Source of the DNA: Polyodon spathula
Lineage: Eukaryota > Chordata > Actinopteri > Acipenseriformes > Polyodontidae
DNA: 64,000 nt
NCBI RefSeq assembly: GCF_017654505.1
Contig: NC_054549.1
Span: 20,963,831-21,027,830 of the forward strand
Direction: 5' to 3'
Within the stretch, counting starts at the first letter, position 1, and each line of letters starts with the position of its first letter. Below, one piece after another: positions 1 through 10,712 of this stretch. The translations under genes and the position numbers were made by a program. Under the pieces are notes generated by a model. The model was not told where the DNA came from. It did no database searches and worked only from the letters and a program-made list of their open reading frames with translations.

Positions 1-140
1 TAATAGAATACAATGTGAACTAGGATGCTCTGTATATAATAATAGAATACAATGTGAACTAGGATACTCTGTATATAATAATAGAATACAATGTGAACTA
101 GGATACTCTGTATATAATAATAGAATACAATGTGAACGAG
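1..140. repeat. 39-bp tandem repeat, about 3.5 copies
   Basis: Units beginning TAATAGAATACAATGTGAAC restart at 1, 40, 79 and 118, a period of 39 bases with almost no divergence. The array runs off the left edge of the window. It lies in a WNK3 intron, upstream of the first recognisable exon at 439. Confidence 0.9.
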
Positions 141-330
141 GATGCAATAGGTTAGGGTGACAGCAAGTTATATCTACAGTGCCATGGTAGCAGTGCAAGG
201 ATAGTGCCTCAGCGGAGGATCCAGTAACGCGGCGCTGAGCTCAGTTAAAACCCGGCTCGTATCACTCCGAAGGGACTGAGCTGGAACCAGGACAGTAAAG
301 CGAAGTTGAAGTGATCAGCGTGTTCATCAG
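141..330. repeat. Interspersed repeat fragment
   Basis: A stretch with 'ATCTACAGTG', a run of 'AGCAGTGCA' and a CG-rich tail resembles the 3' part of the repeat at 52985-53215. It looks like an old SINE or DNA-element fragment in WNK3 intronic sequence. Family not recognised. Confidence 0.35.
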
Positions 331-438
331 TAAGCTGACGAACCGCACAAACGACCGCGTGTGAATTCAAACCAGTTTTAAGTTCACTGACTGTGATCTT
401 CCGTGTCCTCTTCCCTCTCTCTCTTCGTCTCTTTCCAG

Positions 439-1482
439 GTGTTCACCCGATCTGCTGTCTCTCTGGTCCCTCCTCCTGCCTGCTCAGCCCCACCTCCTCG
501 CTCTTCGATTCCCACATGAACCTCCAGGAGCCCCTCCAGAACCAGATCTGCCAGCAGGGGGTCACAGAGCAAGGTGGGGCTATACTAAGACTGATGACTC
601 GGCCTCTTCTAGTAACACTGATGAAGGCACTAGAGCCCAAATGCTGGTCTGCTTGACTCAGCCTCTTCTAGTTTCAATAACGCTGATGAAGGCACTAGAG
701 CCCAAATGCTGGTCTGCATGACTCATTCTCTTCTAGTTTCAATAACGCAGATGAAGACACTAGAGCCCAAACGCTGGTCTGCTTGACTCAGTCTCTTCTA
801 GTTTCAATAACACTGATGAAGGCACTAGAGCCCAACGCTGGTCTGCTTGACTCAGTCTCTTCTAGTAACACTGATGAAGGCATTAGAGCCTAACGCTGGT
901 CTGCTTGACTCGGCCTCTCCCCCTCCCCTCCAGGTCCTGTGATGTGTAGCAATGCCAACGCCTGCCAGGAGGGCTCAGCCAATAAGAAGGGCACGTTCAC
1001 GGATGAGCTGCACAAGCTGGTTGATGATTGGACGAAGGAGACGGTGGGCACCGCCCACACGAAGCCCAGCCTGAACCAGATCAAGCAAATCCAACAGAAG
1101 CAAGAGATCGGTATCTGGAGCAAGCCTCCCGAGGTGAGCTGTCAATTATAACAGAGTCCAGCAGTGTGGTACATCATAGAAACAGCATGGTGGAGCATAG
1201 GGAAGCATTGTAAATCACAGAGGTCTTGTAAAGCATAGGGAAGCATTGTAAAGCACAGAGAGGTCTGGTAAAGCATAGGGAAGCATTGTAAAGCACAGAG
1301 AGGTCTGGTAAAGCATAGGGAAGCATTGTAAAGCACAGAGAGGTGTGGTAAAGCATAGGGAAGCATTGTAAAGCACAGAGAGGTCTGGTAAAGCATAATG
1401 AAGCATTGTAAAGCACAGAGAGGTCTGGTAAAGCATAGGGCCTACCGACAGTGGTGTAGTAACTCACAATCATTATGGGTTA

Positions 1483-1559
<77 letters not shown>

Positions 1560-4500
1560 GAAAAAATTAAGAGACCACTGCAAAATTATCAGTTTCTCTG
1601 GTTTTACTATTTATAGGTATGTGTTTGGGTAAAATGAACATTTTTGTTTTATTCTATAAACTACTGACAACATTTCTCCCAAATTCCAAATTAAAAATAT
1701 TGTCATTTAGAGCATTTATTTGCAGAAAATGACAACTGGTCAAAATAACAAAAAAGATGCAGTGTTGTCAGACCTCGAATAATGCAAAGAAAATATGTTC
1801 ATATTCATTTTTAAACAACACAATACTAATGTTTTAACTTAGGAAGAGTTCAGAAATCAATATTTGGTGGAATAACCCTGATTTTCAAGCACAGCTTTCA
1901 TGCGTCTTGGCATGCTCTCCACCAGTCCTTCACATTGATGTTGGGTGACTTTATGCCACTCCTGGCGCAAAAATTCAAGCAGCTCGGCTTTGTTTGATGG
2001 CTTGTGACCATCCGTCTTCCTCTTGATCACATTCCAGAGGTTTTCAGTGGGGTTCAGGTCTGGAGATTGGGCTGGCCATGACAGGGTCTTGATCTGGTGG
2101 TCCTCCATCCACACCTTGATTGACCTGGCTGTGTGGCATGGAGCATTGTCCTGCTGGAAAAACCAATCCTCAGAGTTGGGGAACATTGTCAGAGCAGAAG
2201 GAAGCAAGTTTTCTTCCAGGACAACCTTGTACTTGGCTTGATTCATGCGTCCTTCACAAAGACAAATCTGCCCTATTCCAGCCTTGCTGAAGCACCCCCA
2301 GATGAGTCCAATTTTCAGCTTTGCCCAACACCTGGTTGTCTAATGGTTAGACGGAGACCTGGAGAGGCCTACAGTGCTGGAACTTCTCGAAAATGTACAG
2401 TGAACGCGAAAGTTGACCCCCCTTGGCATTTTTCCTATTTTGTTGCCTTACAACCTGGAATTAAAATGGATTTTTTGGGGGTTTGTATCATTTGATTTAC
2501 ACAACATGCCTACCACTTTGAAGATGCTAAATATTTTTTATTGTAAAACAAACAAGAAATAAGACAAAAGAACAGAAAACTTGAGCGTGCATAAGTATTC
2601 ACCCCCCCAAAGTCAATACTCTGTAGAGCCACCTTTTGCAACAATTACAGCTGCAAGTCTCTTGGGGTATGTATCTATAAGCTTGGCACATCTAGCCACT
2701 GGGATTTTTGCCCATTCTTCAAGGCAAAACTGCTCCAGCTCCTTCAAGTTGGATGGGTTCCGCTGGTATACAACAATCTTTAAGTCATACCACAGATTCT
2801 CAATTGGATTGAGGTCTGGGCTTTGACTAGGCCATTCCAAGACATTTAAATGTTTCCCCTTAAACCACTCGAGTGTTGCTTTAGCAGTATGCTTAGGGTC
2901 ATTGTCCTGCTGGAAGGTGAACCTCCGTCCCAGTCTCAGATCTCTGGAAGACTGAAACAGGTTTCCCTCAAGAATTTCCCTGTATTCAGCGCCATCCATC
3001 ATTCCTTCAATTCTGACCAGTTTCCCAGTCCCTGCCGATGAAAAACATCCCCACAGCATGATGCTGCCACCACCATGCTTCACTGTGGGGATGGTGTTCT
3101 CGGGGTGATGAGAGGTGTTGGGTTTGCGCCAGACATAGCGTTTTCCTTGATGGCCAAAAAGCTCAATTTTAGTCTCATCTGACCAGAGTACCTTCTTCCA
3201 TATGTTTGGGGAGTCTCCCACATGCCTTTTGGCGAACACCAAACGTGTTTGCTTATTTTTTTCTTTAAGCAATGGCTTTTTTCTGGCCACTCTTCTCTAA
3301 AGCCCAGCTCTGTGGAGTGTACGGCTTAAAGTGGTCCTATGGACAGATACTCCAATCTCCGCTGTGGAGCTTTGCAGCTTTCAGGGTTATCTTTGGTCTG
3401 TTTGTTGCGTCTCTGATTAATGCCCTCCTTGCCTGATCCGTGAGTTTTGGTGGGCGGCCCTCTCTTGCCAGGTTTGTTGTGGTGCCATATTCTTTCCATT
3501 TTTTAATAATGGCTTTAATGGTGCTCTGTGGGATGTTCAAAGTTTCGGATATTTTTTTATAACCCAACCCTGATCTGTACTTCTCCACAACTTTGTCCCT
3601 GGAGAGCTCCTTGGTCTTCATGGTGCCGCTTGCTTGGTGGTGCCCCTTGCTTAGTGGTGTTGCAGACTCTGGGGCCTTTCAGAACAGGTGTATATATACT
3701 GAGATCACGTGACAGATCATGTGACACATAGATTGCACACAGGTGGACTTTATTTAACTAATTATGTGACTTCTGAAGGTAATTGGTTGCATCAGATCTT
3801 ATTTAGAGGCTTAATAGCAAAGGGGGTGAATACATATGCACGCACCACTTTTCTGTTATTTATGTTTTAGAATTTTTTGAAACAAGTTATTTTTTTCATT
3901 TCACTTCACCAATTTGGACTATTTTGTGTATGTCCATTACATGAAATCCAAATAAAAATCAATTTTAATGCCAGGTTGTAAGGCAACAAAATAGGAAAAA
4001 TGCCAAGGGGGGGGGGTCAATACTTTCGCAAGCCACTGTACAAGCCACAGTGTCTCGTACCCACTGTGAAATGTGGTGGAGGATCGGTGATGATCTGGGG
4101 GTGCTTCAGCAAGGCTGGAATCGGGCAGCTTTGGCATGAATCAAGCCAAGTACATGGTTGTCCTGGAAGAAAACTTGCTTCCTCCTGCTCTGACAATGTT
4201 CCCCAACTCTGAGGATTGGTTTTTCCAGCAGGACAATGCTCCATGCCACACAGCCAGGTCAATCAAGGTGTGGATGGAGGACCACCAGATCAAGACCCTG
4301 TCATGGCCAGCCCAATCTCCAGACCTGAACCCCATTGAAAACCTCTGGAATGTGATCAGGAGGAAGACGGATGGTCACAAGCCATCAAACAAAGCCGAGC
4401 TGCTTGAATTTTTGCGCCAGGAGTGGCATAAAGTCACCCAACATCAATGTGAAGGACTGGTGGAGAGCATGCCAAGACGCATGAAAGCTCTTCTTGAAAA

Positions 4501-4828
4501 TCAGGGTTATTCCACCAAATATTGATTTCTGAACTCTTCTTAAGTTAAAACATTAGTATTGTGTTGTTTAAAAATGAATATGAACATATTTCCTTTGCAT
4601 TATTCGAGGTCTGACAACACTGCATCTTTTTTGTTATTTTGACCAGTTGTCATTTTCTGCAAATAAATGCTCTAAATGACAATATTTTTATTTGGAATTT
4701 GGGAGAAATATTGTCAGTAGTTTATAGAATAAAACAAAAATGTTCATTTTACCCAAATACATACCTATAAATAGTAAAACCAGAGAAACTGATAATTTTG
4801 CAGTGGTCTCTTAATTTTTTCCAGAGCG

Positions 4829-4913
<85 letters not shown>

Positions 4914-5268
4914 TAGTTATAATTATTATTGTTTTTTTTCCCCCAGGGTCGACCCACAGGGTGGCAGCCACCTGGGTCGGTGGGGGGGGGGGTCCGGGGC
5001 AGGGTGTCCCCCCAGAATGGAGGCGGAGGGACGAACGGCGGCCTTGCCAGCAGCCCCTCCTGCTGGGGGCCCGGTGGGGGTGGTACCTTTGTACCCGGCT
5101 CCGCACCCATGTACCTACAGCACAGGAAGTACCAGCTACCCAGCACAGCCCTGGACAGGAAGCCCAACTGTCTCCCCCATACCGAGGCAGCAGCAGCAGC
5201 AGCCTGCCAGCCAGCTCTCCTCTACTGGGAACGGGATACAGACCAGGGTGCAGCCAGGACCCAAATAG
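439..5268 (+). CDS. WNK3: WNK lysine-deficient protein kinase 3, C-terminal exons (partial)
   Basis: Only the 3' end is present; the kinase domain lies outside the window. WNK kinases phosphorylate SPAK/OSR1 and so control cation-chloride cotransporters. Supported exons are 439-573, 934-1133 and a terminal exon from about 4947. All have AG/GT borders, and 573+934-1133 join in phase. Exon 934-1133 encodes [20 protein letters not shown], the conserved C-terminal block of WNK1/2/3. The following [11 protein letters not shown] and the neighbouring FAM120C-PHF8-HUWE1 point to WNK3. The terminal exon is uncertain in frame. From the 4947 acceptor, phase leads into a low-complexity frame ending at 5378. 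A second frame, ending with PGPK and a stop at 5266-5268, resembles the vertebrate WNK3 C-terminus. An indel in the G-runs near 4981-4998 would reconcile them. The last intron (1134-4946) holds a minisatellite and a compound Tc1 element. Confidence 0.8.
585..925. repeat. 65-bp minisatellite filling a WNK3 intron
   Basis: About five copies of a unit containing GATGAAGGCACTAGAGCCCA and a CTCTTCTAG pyrimidine-AG motif; the period is 65 bases (for example 621 to 686). The array fills almost the whole intron 574-933. Two reverse-orientation copies occur in PHF8 intron 12 (37805-37965), so the unit is also dispersed. Confidence 0.85.
1189..1445. repeat. 40-bp minisatellite, copy 1 of 3 loci
   Basis: About 6.5 units of a 40-base repeat containing GGTAAAGCATAGGGAAGCAT, in the last WNK3 intron. 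The same unit forms arrays at 9172-9470 and 10713-11290. It lacks stop codons in the three minus-strand frames, so it yields spurious ORFs. Confidence 0.95.
1484..1553. repeat. (TA)n microsatellite
   Basis: About 70 bases of pure alternating TA that directly abut the left terminus of the Tc1 compound element. A matching TA tract abuts its right end at 4831-4915. Confidence 0.95.
1857..2246 (-). pseudogene. Tc1-like transposase, C-terminal half (left arm)
   Basis: The 129-codon stretch encodes the second part of the DDE domain, with [14 protein letters not shown] carrying the second catalytic Asp and [12 protein letters not shown] carrying the final acidic residue. The usual NPIENLW is changed to NPTENLW. 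The helix-turn-helix domain and first catalytic Asp are absent in this orientation, so no functional enzyme can be made. It is nearly identical to the right-arm copy at 4136-4525. Confidence 0.9.
2398..4038 (-). mobile_element. Nested Tc1/mariner-like element, near full length
   Basis: The termini begin CAGTG at both ends and are flanked by TA duplications (2396-2397 and 4039-4040). The inverted ends share GCCAAGGGGGG- and TTTTGTTGCCTTACAACCTGG-type sequence. The element is about 1.64 kb and lies within the plus-strand arm of another Tc1, so it inserted later. Its transposase reads on the minus strand. Confidence 0.9.
2613..3621 (-). pseudogene. Tc1-like transposase with one frame break
   Basis: The N-terminal part (3337-3621, 94 codons) begins MKTKELSRD and holds the paired helix-turn-helix region ([20 protein letters not shown]) and a GRPPKLT hinge. 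The C-terminal part (2613-3290, 225 codons) holds the DDE catalytic core: [26 protein letters not shown] and [11 protein letters not shown]. All three acidic positions are present. The two parts are in different frames, with a disruption between about 3290 and 3340. Apart from that break it looks young. Confidence 0.9.
4136..4525 (+). pseudogene. Tc1-like transposase, C-terminal half (right arm)
   Basis: The plus-strand counterpart of the fragment at 1857-2246. It encodes 129 residues with [14 protein letters not shown] and [12 protein letters not shown] intact. Upstream, 4039-4135 encodes the [20 protein letters not shown] block in another frame, so a small deletion separates them. The 5' remainder lies across the nested insertion at 2300-2397. 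Confidence 0.9.
4831..4915. repeat. (TA)n microsatellite
   Basis: Alternating TA with two short breaks, directly right of the Tc1 terminus and just upstream of the polypyrimidine tract of the WNK3 terminal exon. Confidence 0.9.
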
Positions 5269-5496
5269 CGGAGCGGAGTGAGAGGAGGGGGCAGGAAGGA
5301 GCGAGACTGGTTGGGAAGGAGGAGAGGCTCCCTGCCCGCCTGCCTGCCTGCCTGCCTGATATCCCTCAGTTCATATAGTCACAATATTGGGTGGTGTTTT
5401 TTTTAGAAAAAACCCCCTGCCCCCCCCAAACATGATGGGAGTTTCTTGCTCGTTCTGAAATAAAAAAAAATTTTTCGTTTTTGTAAATTTAAAAAA

Positions 5497-5502
5497 AATA
5501 AA
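5497..5502 (+). terminator. AATAAA polyadenylation signal, WNK3 candidate
   Basis: A canonical hexamer about 230 bases after the PGPK stop at 5266-5268, within A/T-rich 3' UTR-like sequence. Confidence 0.55.
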
Positions 5503-5772
5503 GGGTTTGTATGGAAAACAAACGAGCAAAGACTTATTTTTTTTTAAAAAAGCATGAAAAGCATTTTAATTTTTTATTAGTGATTCTTTGTTAGTGATTC
5601 TTTGTTTGTTTTTCCCGAAGTGACGGTTTTATATGTGGTTTTAAAATAGCATGAGCAAATATTATTATTATTATTATTATTAGTTTCTTTTTCAAACCCG
5701 CTTGAAATGTGAAGGTAATTTTATTATTTACTTTTTTATTTGAGAAATTTATTTAATTTAATCTTTTTCTTT

Positions 5773-5806
<34 letters not shown>

Positions 5807-5893
5807 ATTGCATCGTAAAATATTCAACGTGTTTTAACTTTGCGATCCGAGTGAAGGCGATCGGCCGATCGGTGTAGAAGGGACTTGATTTCT
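5503..5893. other. WNK3 downstream A/T-rich spacer with poly-G tract
   Basis: No gene seen. A/T-rich sequence with short ATT triplet repeats and an uninterrupted run of 31 G (5775-5805). Confidence 0.8.
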
Positions 5894-7160
5894 TTTTTGG
5901 TTCCTGGGTAGTAAGTGTTATTTCCTAATTGCTTATGCCTCAAAAGTATAGAAAATGGCTATTATTCTCCACAAACTTTGCTTTTGTGACCAGGACAGTG
6001 ATATTTTGAAATTTACCTATTTTCCAGAACATTCCAGATAGATTCAATGCTGTGTAAACTTGGAGTAACTTCTTTCCAGTAATATAAATAGTAGTATAAA
6101 TACAGGGACCTTAAGCCCACCAGTTCAGTTTAGTTCCAGCTGCCTAAGTGGATACATATCTGCATTTTTCTGAGATGGCATCAAGAGGCTGCAATGGTGG
6201 CATTCCTGATGGGTCTCCAAGGCGGTTTTACCAAGTTTCCCTGCTATCTTTTCCTTTGGGACAGCAGGGACACCAAGGCGCACTACCACAGGCGGGACTG
6301 GCCACAGCGGACCGAGTTCTCTGTGGGGAGGAAGAACGTCAAGTGGGAGCCACTGGTGGACCCCCGGAAGGTGCTGATGCCACCACTGCACATCAAATTG
6401 TGCCTTATGAAACAATTTGTCAGAGCTCTAGATAAGGAGTCGGCAGCCTTCAAGTACCTTCGAGACGACTTCCCTAAGCAGTCTGAGGAAAAGGTCAAAG
6501 CCGGTGTCTTCGTCGGACCATAGATAAAGAAGATCCTGGAGTGCAATGAATTCCCCAAGAAGCTCACTAGTAAGGAGAAAGCGGCTTGGAACAGCTTTGT
6601 CGCAGTGGTTCGGGGCTTCCTGGGCAATCACAAGGCCGAAAACTATGTGGAGCTGGTTGAGACTCTGGTGAAGAACTACGGCACAATGGGCTGTAGGATG
6701 TCCCTCAAAGTCCATATCCTTGATGCTCATCTTGATAAATTCAAGGAGAAAATGAGAGCATACTCGGAGGAGCAAGGCGAGCGCTTCCACCAGGATATAC
6801 TGGACTTTGAACGCTGCTACCAAGGACAGTATAACGAGAACATGATGGGAGACTACATTTGGGGGCTGATTCGTGAAAGTGATTTACAGTAGAATCGTAA
6901 ATCTCGAAAAGCTACTCACTTCTAAATCTTTTGTAGTCATTTTTGTATTACTTTAGTATAAATACATGTTAATTTGGATTCATATGTTGTTTTTTTCTGA
7001 CTTTGTGAACGAAAAGACTGTTTTCTCATTGGAAATAGGTCAATTTCAAAATATCACTGTCCTGGTCACAAAAGCAAAGTTTGTGGGGAATAATAGCCAT
7101 TTTCTATACTTTTGAGGCATAAGCAATTAGGAAATAACACTTACTACCCAGGAACAAAAA
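5894..7160. mobile_element. TIR DNA element (about 1.27 kb) with long near-perfect inverted ends
   Basis: The left end 5894-6023 and right end 7033-7160 are inverted repeats of about 128 bases with only a few mismatches; both contain AAAATGGCTATTATT and CACTGTCCTGGTCAC in opposite orientation. Between them lies one plus-strand reading frame (6194-6892). No convincing target-site duplication is visible. I do not recognise a classical transposase signature such as DDE blocks with D-x-N or HTH, so the superfamily is unassigned. Internal sequence outside the ORF is short. Confidence 0.85.
6194..6892 (+). pseudogene. ORF of the TIR element, interrupted by one stop
   Basis: The frame starts at 6194 (MVAFLMGLQGGFTKFPCYL), stops at 6521-6523 after VGP, and continues in the same frame to 6892 (ending IRESDLQ). 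Reading through the TAG gives about 232 residues. Visible content includes a Cys/His-bearing start (CYLFLWDSRDTKAHYHRRDW) and a C-terminal block with KVHILDAHLDKF and QGERFHQDILDFE. I recall similar proteins annotated as uncharacterised in many animals, consistent with a widespread mobile element; that is memory and needs a search. One in-frame stop and conserved flanks suggest recent decay. Confidence 0.7.
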
Positions 7161-7484
7161 TTGTGTTACATAGTGTTATCACACATGTTTAAATGATCAG
7201 AATCGACCTTCACAAGATGGCTGCTCAGCATTAGTGGGCAAGATGACCTTCACCAAATGGCTACTCTAGTTACGACGGGGTGAACTGCTGCTGTGCTGCC
7301 AGTGAAGCAAACATTAAATAAGTAACATTGTTGAAAACTCTCCCTCTCTCTGTCTCCCTCCCTCACACTCTCTCTCTGTCCCCCTCTCTGTCTCTCTCCA
7401 TTTCCCTCCCTCTCTCTCTCTCTCCCTCTCTCTGTTTGCTCATCACACTGACATTACAACAACAAAACTAATTCATCCAATATA
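7161..7484. other. Intergenic spacer with CT-rich tract
   Basis: No gene seen. Contains a repeated motif 'GACCTTCACAA/CCAAATGGCT' and a (CT)n-rich tract at about 7339-7436. Confidence 0.7.
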
Positions 7485-8370
7485 CATTGAGTGTACAAAA
7501 CATCAGGAATACCTTCTTGATATTGAGTTGCACCCCCTTTTGCCCTCAGAACAGCCTCAATTCATTGGGGCATGGACTCTACAAGGTGTCGAAATTGTTC
7601 CACAGGGATGCTGGCCCATGTTGACTCCAATGATTCCCACAGTTGTGTCAAGTTGGCTGGTAGTGGATCTCTACTCCTAATAGCTCATTCCATCTCATCC
7701 CACAGATGCTCAATTGGATTGAGATCTGGTTTCCAATCCTCCAGTGTTTTTGTTCCTTAGCCCACTGCAACCGCAGTTTCTTGTGTTTTGCTGAAAGAAG
7801 TGGAACTCTTGTCAGGTCGTCGGCTGCCATACCCCAGTCCTGTCAAGGTACGACGAGTTGTGCATTCTTTTATGGATCTTTCGGCACCCATGTTGTACTG
7901 GACTGTCAGTTGACTAACTGTAGCCCGTCTGTTCCTCTGCACAATTCGTGTCAGCCTCCTTTGGCCTCTTTCATCAATGAGCCGCTTTTGACCGCTGGCC
8001 TGCCGTTGGCTGGATGTCCTTTGGGTGACGGACCATCCTTGATGCACACTGAGCGTGCAAAACCCAGCAGCGTTGCAGTTCTCGATACACTCAAACTGGC
8101 GCGCCTGGCACCTACTACCATACCCTGTTCAAAAGCACTTAAATCTTTTGTCTTGCTCATTCACCCTCTGAATGGCACACACACACAATCCATGTCTCAA
8201 TTGTGTCAAGGCTTAAAAATCCTTCTTTAACCTGTCTCCTCTTCATCTCCACTGATTGAAGTGGATTTAACAGGTTACATCAATAAGGGATCAAAGCTTT
8301 CACCTGGATTCACCTTGTCAGTGTATTTCATGGAAAGAGCAGGTGTTCCTAATGTTTTGTACACTCAATG
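7485..8370 (-). mobile_element. Internally deleted Tc1-like element
   Basis: Inverted ends CATTGAGTGTACAAAACAT at 7485 and its complement ending at 8370, each flanked by TA. Transposase remnants read on the minus strand: the N-terminus MSKTKDLSAFEQGMVVGARR (to 8160), then a shifted frame with RLTRIVQRNRRATVSQLT. A third frame follows, with [15 protein letters not shown] leading into a deletion that removes the DDE core. At 886 bases it is far below the usual 1.6 kb and cannot be autonomous. Confidence 0.9.
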
Positions 8371-9171
8371 TATACTAATTTTATACAGTTTTCTACAGTT
8401 TATATTTAGGAGATCATGTGACAACAGCCTCTCTGTCTGTCTGCAGCTTCAACCGAATCCCTGTAGAAATATGAGCTTCAACTCCGTACCGCTGGGAAAG
8501 GTGTCGTTATTTTATTCATAGTATTCAAAATGGTTATTATTTATTTATTTATTTTCATTTTTTTGTCACCGGGGTAAAGCATACGATAATGTGAATTTAA
8601 ACTGAAAAAAAAAGACACTGGTTATTTAAATTTTACTCTTAGGGTTATTATTAATAATATGATTGGTTTTTGTACATATTTATTGCTGCAATTAGTGATC
8701 TTCAGCATTAATAGGTATTAAGAATTGTGTCAAACAAACAAAAAAAACATAAAACACACACACACACTGACACACATAGACACACGCGCGTATATATGAG
8801 AGGCGTTTGTCAGTGGGTAATTAATTAAATCCATACATTGGTGTGTTGGATTTTGAAATAAGAAAGGCTGTCCTTCCCTCACCGTTCCCAGCTGACTCCC
8901 GCTCTTCCAAGTGTGTTGAAAGCCGATCGCGTACGTGCGTGCGTGCGTGCGTGTGTGTGTGCGTGTGCGTGTGATCGATATGAACAGACCCCCTTGGTGT
9001 TTAGTGCTGGTAAAGAAAGCATTTGGTCAGGTTGGCACACGGTCAGGGTCAGTGTTCGGCTCAGTTGAGCAGCGATGAATCAAGCCTGTGTTCAGTGAGT
9101 TTAATGAGCAGAAAGCTACTGAAACAGACTTTATAAAAGTGTCCCACAGCAATGTGTACTGAAGGAGAGAG
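8371..9171. other. Intergenic spacer
   Basis: No gene seen. A/T-rich, with (CA)n near 8755-8790 and a CGTG/TGCG purine-pyrimidine run at 8930-8975. Confidence 0.7.
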
Positions 9172-9470
9172 CATGGCAAAGCACAGAGAGGTCTGGTAAA
9201 GCATAGGGAAGCATTGCAAAGCGCAGAGAGGTCTGGTAAAGCATAGGGAAGCATTGTAAAGCACAGAGAGGTCTGGTAAAGCATAGGGAAGCATTGTAAA
9301 GCACAGAGAGGTCTGGTAAAGCATAAGAAAGCATTGTAAAGCACAGCGAGGTTTGCTAATGCATAGGGAAGCATTGTAAAGCACAGGGGTGTGGTAAAGC
9401 ATAGGGAGGCATTGTAAAGCACAACGAGGTCTGGTAAAGCATAGGGAAGCATTGTAAAGCACATCAATAG
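9172..9470. repeat. 40-bp minisatellite, locus 2
   Basis: About 7.5 units of the same 40-base repeat as at 1189-1445, with a few units shortened. Intergenic between WNK3 and FAM120C. Confidence 0.95.
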
Positions 9471-10712
9471 ACAGGGCAATGCGGAGGGATATCACTGCCA
9501 GTTTTTCGTGAAGAGGTCTCAGTTAGGTTGCCAGGGGATACGGGCTGTATTTTTCTAGCTAGCCAGTATTTTCGGTGTGTCGGCTTTTTAAAAAAAAAAA
9601 AAAAAAGTTACTGAACTGGACCACCTGACCAAACACTGCACTGCACTGTCTTACACCTGACAACAAACGGTAAACTGTTACTGTGACTCGAGACATTCCA
9701 ACTACCCCCCTCCCCTCCATTTCCCTCTCCCCTTCCATCCCATCTACCATCTCCCTGTCGTCTTCTCTCCCATCTCCCACTTCCCCTCCCATTTCCCTCC
9801 TCCCCTTCCCCTCTCATCCCCCCTTCACCCTCCCCCTTGCAGTTCCTCATTTTAGAATTCGTAGTTTTAATTCAGTGTTTAGAATTGTGTAGCAGGGTTA
9901 CAACACGAGGCTCATATTTTCAGAGTGTTCTCTCCATTCCTAAAAGCGTTCGCTCCAGTCTGTAATTAACTCCTATTAAAATTCAACAGCCAAGATCTAC
10001 CAAAACTGAGAATCAAACAGCTGGACAGAGAGGAGACCGCCGGCCGGCAGGGGACCGAGTCTGGGGTTGCTGCTGTATCAAACCCCAAGTCTCCCAGCCC
10101 GGGTTGCCGCGCAGCGCCCTCAAACCACTTTGCAAGCCAGGCTTAACCAGGCTCTGTGTCCTCTAATTCTGCTCTGGGCTGGGGACAGTATTTCCTAAGT
10201 GTAGTGTTTCATGCAGAATTCTGAATCGTTTTAATGCCTGCAAGATTTGCTGTTGCTGTGCCTTGTGCCTTCCAGATTTGTACTGGAAAGGAAGATGATG
10301 ATGATAATAATAATAATACAATGAAAAGCTTTAAATGTGTTATGAGTTACAATGCAGCAGAGTTCTGCTGTTTCAGCATTCAGTGTGGAGTGTCTGCTGA
10401 GGACAATACAAATTCAATAAAATAAAAAAAAATGAAACCACTTTTGTATTGTTAGTTAATGTTAGCAACAAGATTAAATTAAATGTCAACATGTCAATAA
10501 TAATAAACAGTGTTACTTTGGAAAACTTGTCTGCTTTCTGCTTTTGGGTTGTTTTTTTGTTCCTGAGGTTTCAGTTTTTTAAGATCAGTTCAGCCCCGGG
10601 CGCCCCCAAACCTGTCCCTCCGACTCCTGCTCTGTGTCCCAAACCCTCTTCTGCATTGAACCAATTCATTAACCCTACATCAAACCAGACTCTGAATTGT
10701 GAAGCATTTTAA
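9471..10712. other. Intergenic spacer with old repeat fragments
   Basis: No gene seen. It holds a pyrimidine-rich block (9700-9840) and a GC-rich segment at about 10020-10190 that shares TGCCGCGCAGCGCCCT with 45110-45250. An A/T-rich stretch with GATGATGATAATAATAATAA follows near 10300. Confidence 0.65.

Larger units (their letters stand above)
1554..4826. mobile_element. Compound inverted Tc1-like element with a nested second Tc1
   Basis: The ends at 1554 (CTCTGGAAAAAATTAAGAGA) and about 4826 (its reverse complement) are inverted copies of one Tc1 3' terminus. The left arm 1554-about 2300 is a minus-strand 3' half. Sequence then switches to the plus strand in mid-transposase (SDE-like motif near 2300) and continues to 2397. 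It is interrupted by a different Tc1 (2398-4038) and resumes at 4039 to the right terminus. The 5' half with the DNA-binding domain is missing from both arms. The structure is a palindromic rearrangement followed by a later insertion. It sits in the last WNK3 intron between two TA tracts. Confidence 0.85.

Noticed and set aside
4798..5106. YIYIYI-rich ORFs on both strands
   Set aside because: Translations of (TA)n microsatellite; only the part after 4947 is plausible exon.
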